Part shown: piece by piece, positions 5,825 to 6,880 of the stretch | How the letters are laid out: the number at the start of each line of letters is the position of its first letter | How positions within the stretch are numbered: the first letter of the stretch is position 1 | Origin: Promethearchaeota archaeon | GTDB taxonomy: Archaea; Asgardarchaeota; Lokiarchaeia; Sigynarchaeales; SOKP01 | DNA: 6,880 nucleotides | Reading direction: 5' to 3' | Assembly (NCBI GenBank): GCA_014729315.1 | Contig: WJKD01000681.1 | Location: 1-6,880, forward strand | Position numbers and translations under genes: made by a program | The notes under the pieces: generated by a model | The model's database searches: none | Seen by the model: only the letters and a program-made list of their open reading frames with translations | What the model was told of the DNA's origin: nothing

Positions 5825-6880
5825 ATGGTACTTTCAAAAAAGGAGAGAGTTCTTAGGACTTTAGAACTTGATGGAGAACCAGATATGGTTCCTATTTTTA
5901 ACATGGGATTCGAACCGACGGGAAAAGCCTTTCTAGATTTTCAATCCTCTAAGGAAAAAAGTAAATACGATGGGTTTGTAAAAAGTAAAATATCGAAAAT
6001 GAAATATTACATCACGGAGCAAAGATTTTGGAATGTCGATGCTCATTATATGGATCCATGGGGGCCTAATAAGGTAAAAGCCCGCATTAGAAAAGCTCCT
6101 GAAGATGTTGAAGAACCAAATTGTCGACTTGATACGCTCACTGGAAGACTCCATAAAAATGTAGAGCAAGTTGAAACTAACCTAAGTTATTCTTGGTATA
6201 TTGACGGATATTTCACTACTCCAGAAAAACTTTACTCTTCTTGGGAACGTTACGGAAGGCCGACGGAACTTATTAATGATAGAATCAATTATAGTCCAAA
6301 AATCTGGGAGGATTTCGTTGATGTATTATCACCTTATTTCTATCCTTTTGCAATGCTCCCAATGTCACCTCACGAATCTTTATTCGAAGGCATCACCATA
6401 CCAAAAGTAGCATATTATATGCGTAAAAAACCGGAGTTTATTCACGATGTTGTGAGCGAATATGCAAATGCGAACATCGAAATCGTGAAAAGGTTTGCCG
6501 AAGCGGGAGTAGAGGTTGCATGGATGTTCGATGATTTAGGTTATAAAGGACAAACAATTTTCTCGCTCAAAAATCTGAGAGAATTCTTACTTCCCTATTA
6601 TAAAAAAATTTATCAAGCGTGCCATAAACAAGGAATCTTAATTGTTCAACATTCTTGCGGAAAGATTGACGAATTTTTACCTGATATGGTTAGTGCAGGG
6701 TTGAATGGCATACAAGCTCTCGAGCCTGCTGCAGGGGTCGATTTAGCTCACCTCAAAGAAACATTAGGTGATCAAGTATGCCTAATAGGGGGCTTAGATT
6801 CTTCGAGGGTTTTGAATTTTGGGACACCGAAAGAAGTTGAGGAAGAAGTGAAAAGGGGGATAAGTGTCGCCGCTCATGGA
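5825..6880 (+). CDS. UroD-family (MtaA/MtbA/CmuA-like) methyltransferase, C-terminus outside the window
   Basis: An open frame from ATG 5825 gives 352 residues to the right edge without a stop. The product begins 'MVLSKKERVLRTLELDGEPDMVPIF', a typical opening for UroD-like methyltransferases ('R...L.G..PD.VP'). The Arg-rich loop of true uroporphyrinogen decarboxylase is missing. Other landmarks are 'MDPWGP' (76-81), 'WMFDDLGYKGQTIFS' with D236-D237, the zinc motif 'QHSCGKID' with H276-x-C278, and 'IGGLDSSRVLNFGTPKEVEEEV' near G323. The last zinc ligand, expected further toward the C-terminus, is not in the window. It aligns by eye with the complete UroD-like protein upstream ('H-x-CGKID..LP', 'GTPK/GSPKE'), so the two are paralogues, though clearly diverged. 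Its divergent pairing with the corrinoid gene makes it the better candidate to methylate or demethylate that protein. Whether it acts on the primary methyl donor (MT1 role) or on the final acceptor (MT2 role) cannot be decided. Confidence 0.94.
   Translation, partial: MVLSKKERVLRTLELDGEPDMVPIFNMGFEPTGKAFLDFQSSKEKSKYDGFVKSKISKMKYYITEQRFWNVDAHYMDPWGPNKVKARIRKAPEDVEEPNCRLDTLTGRLHKNVEQVETNLSYSWYIDGYFTTPEKLYSSWERYGRPTELINDRINYSPKIWEDFVDVLSPYFYPFAMLPMSPHESLFEGITIPKVAYYMRKKPEFIHDVVSEYANANIEIVKRFAEAGVEVAWMFDDLGYKGQTIFSLKNLREFLLPYYKKIYQACHKQGILIVQHSCGKIDEFLPDMVSAGLNGIQALEPAAGVDLAHLKETLGDQVCLIGGLDSSRVLNFGTPKEVEEEVKRGISVAAHG

Noticed and set aside
5933..6169. Minus-strand 78-codon ORF opposite the second methyltransferase
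   Set aside because: It is antisense to the conserved UroD-like frame, and no independent signal supports it.
1..6880. CRISPR array, insertion sequence or integrase-type mobile element
   Set aside because: No regularly spaced repeats, terminal inverted repeats, transposase or recombinase motifs were seen on either strand.

Overview
This AT-rich window (roughly 35-38% GC by eye) most likely comes from an archaeon. The clues are TATA-like boxes about 25-40 bases ahead of starts that lack Shine-Dalgarno sequences (a leaderless style), and U-rich stretches in place of stem-loop terminators. The gene content fits anaerobic methyl-group metabolism: two UroD-family (MtaA/MtbA/CmuA-like) methyltransferases and a stand-alone corrinoid protein. 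Together with a membrane M28 peptidase this suggests an Asgard (Lokiarchaeia-like) or similar uncultured anaerobic archaeon. The lineage is inferred from content only.

Layout, left to right. (1) 1-1973, minus strand: most of a large protein with an N-terminal LamG/jellyroll domain and a long unassigned C-terminal part, cut by the left edge. (2) 1974-2386: a 413-bp AT-rich divergent spacer with a TATA-like box for the gene on each side. (3) 2387-3574, plus: a complete UroD-like methyltransferase. (4) 3608-4903, minus, convergent with it: an M28 metallopeptidase with transmembrane segments inserted inside its catalytic domain, probably starting at TTG. (5) 5069-5704, minus: a methyltransferase corrinoid protein with the full cobalamin motif. 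(6) 5825-6880, plus, divergent from the corrinoid gene across 120 bp: a second UroD-like methyltransferase, cut by the right edge.

How the genes may work together. The corrinoid protein can carry a methyl group on cobalt, and UroD-family zinc enzymes move methyl groups between a methylated substrate, a corrinoid protein and a thiol or pterin acceptor. The second methyltransferase and the corrinoid gene share a divergent promoter region and are the best candidate pair. The first methyltransferase is a diverged paralogue about 1.5 kb away. Neither is a heme-pathway uroporphyrinogen decarboxylase, because the Arg-rich substrate loop of that enzyme is missing. The methyl donor cannot be read from this window, and no MtrH-like enzyme or corrinoid activase is present. 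The LamG protein and the peptidase have no visible mechanistic link to the methyl-transfer genes.
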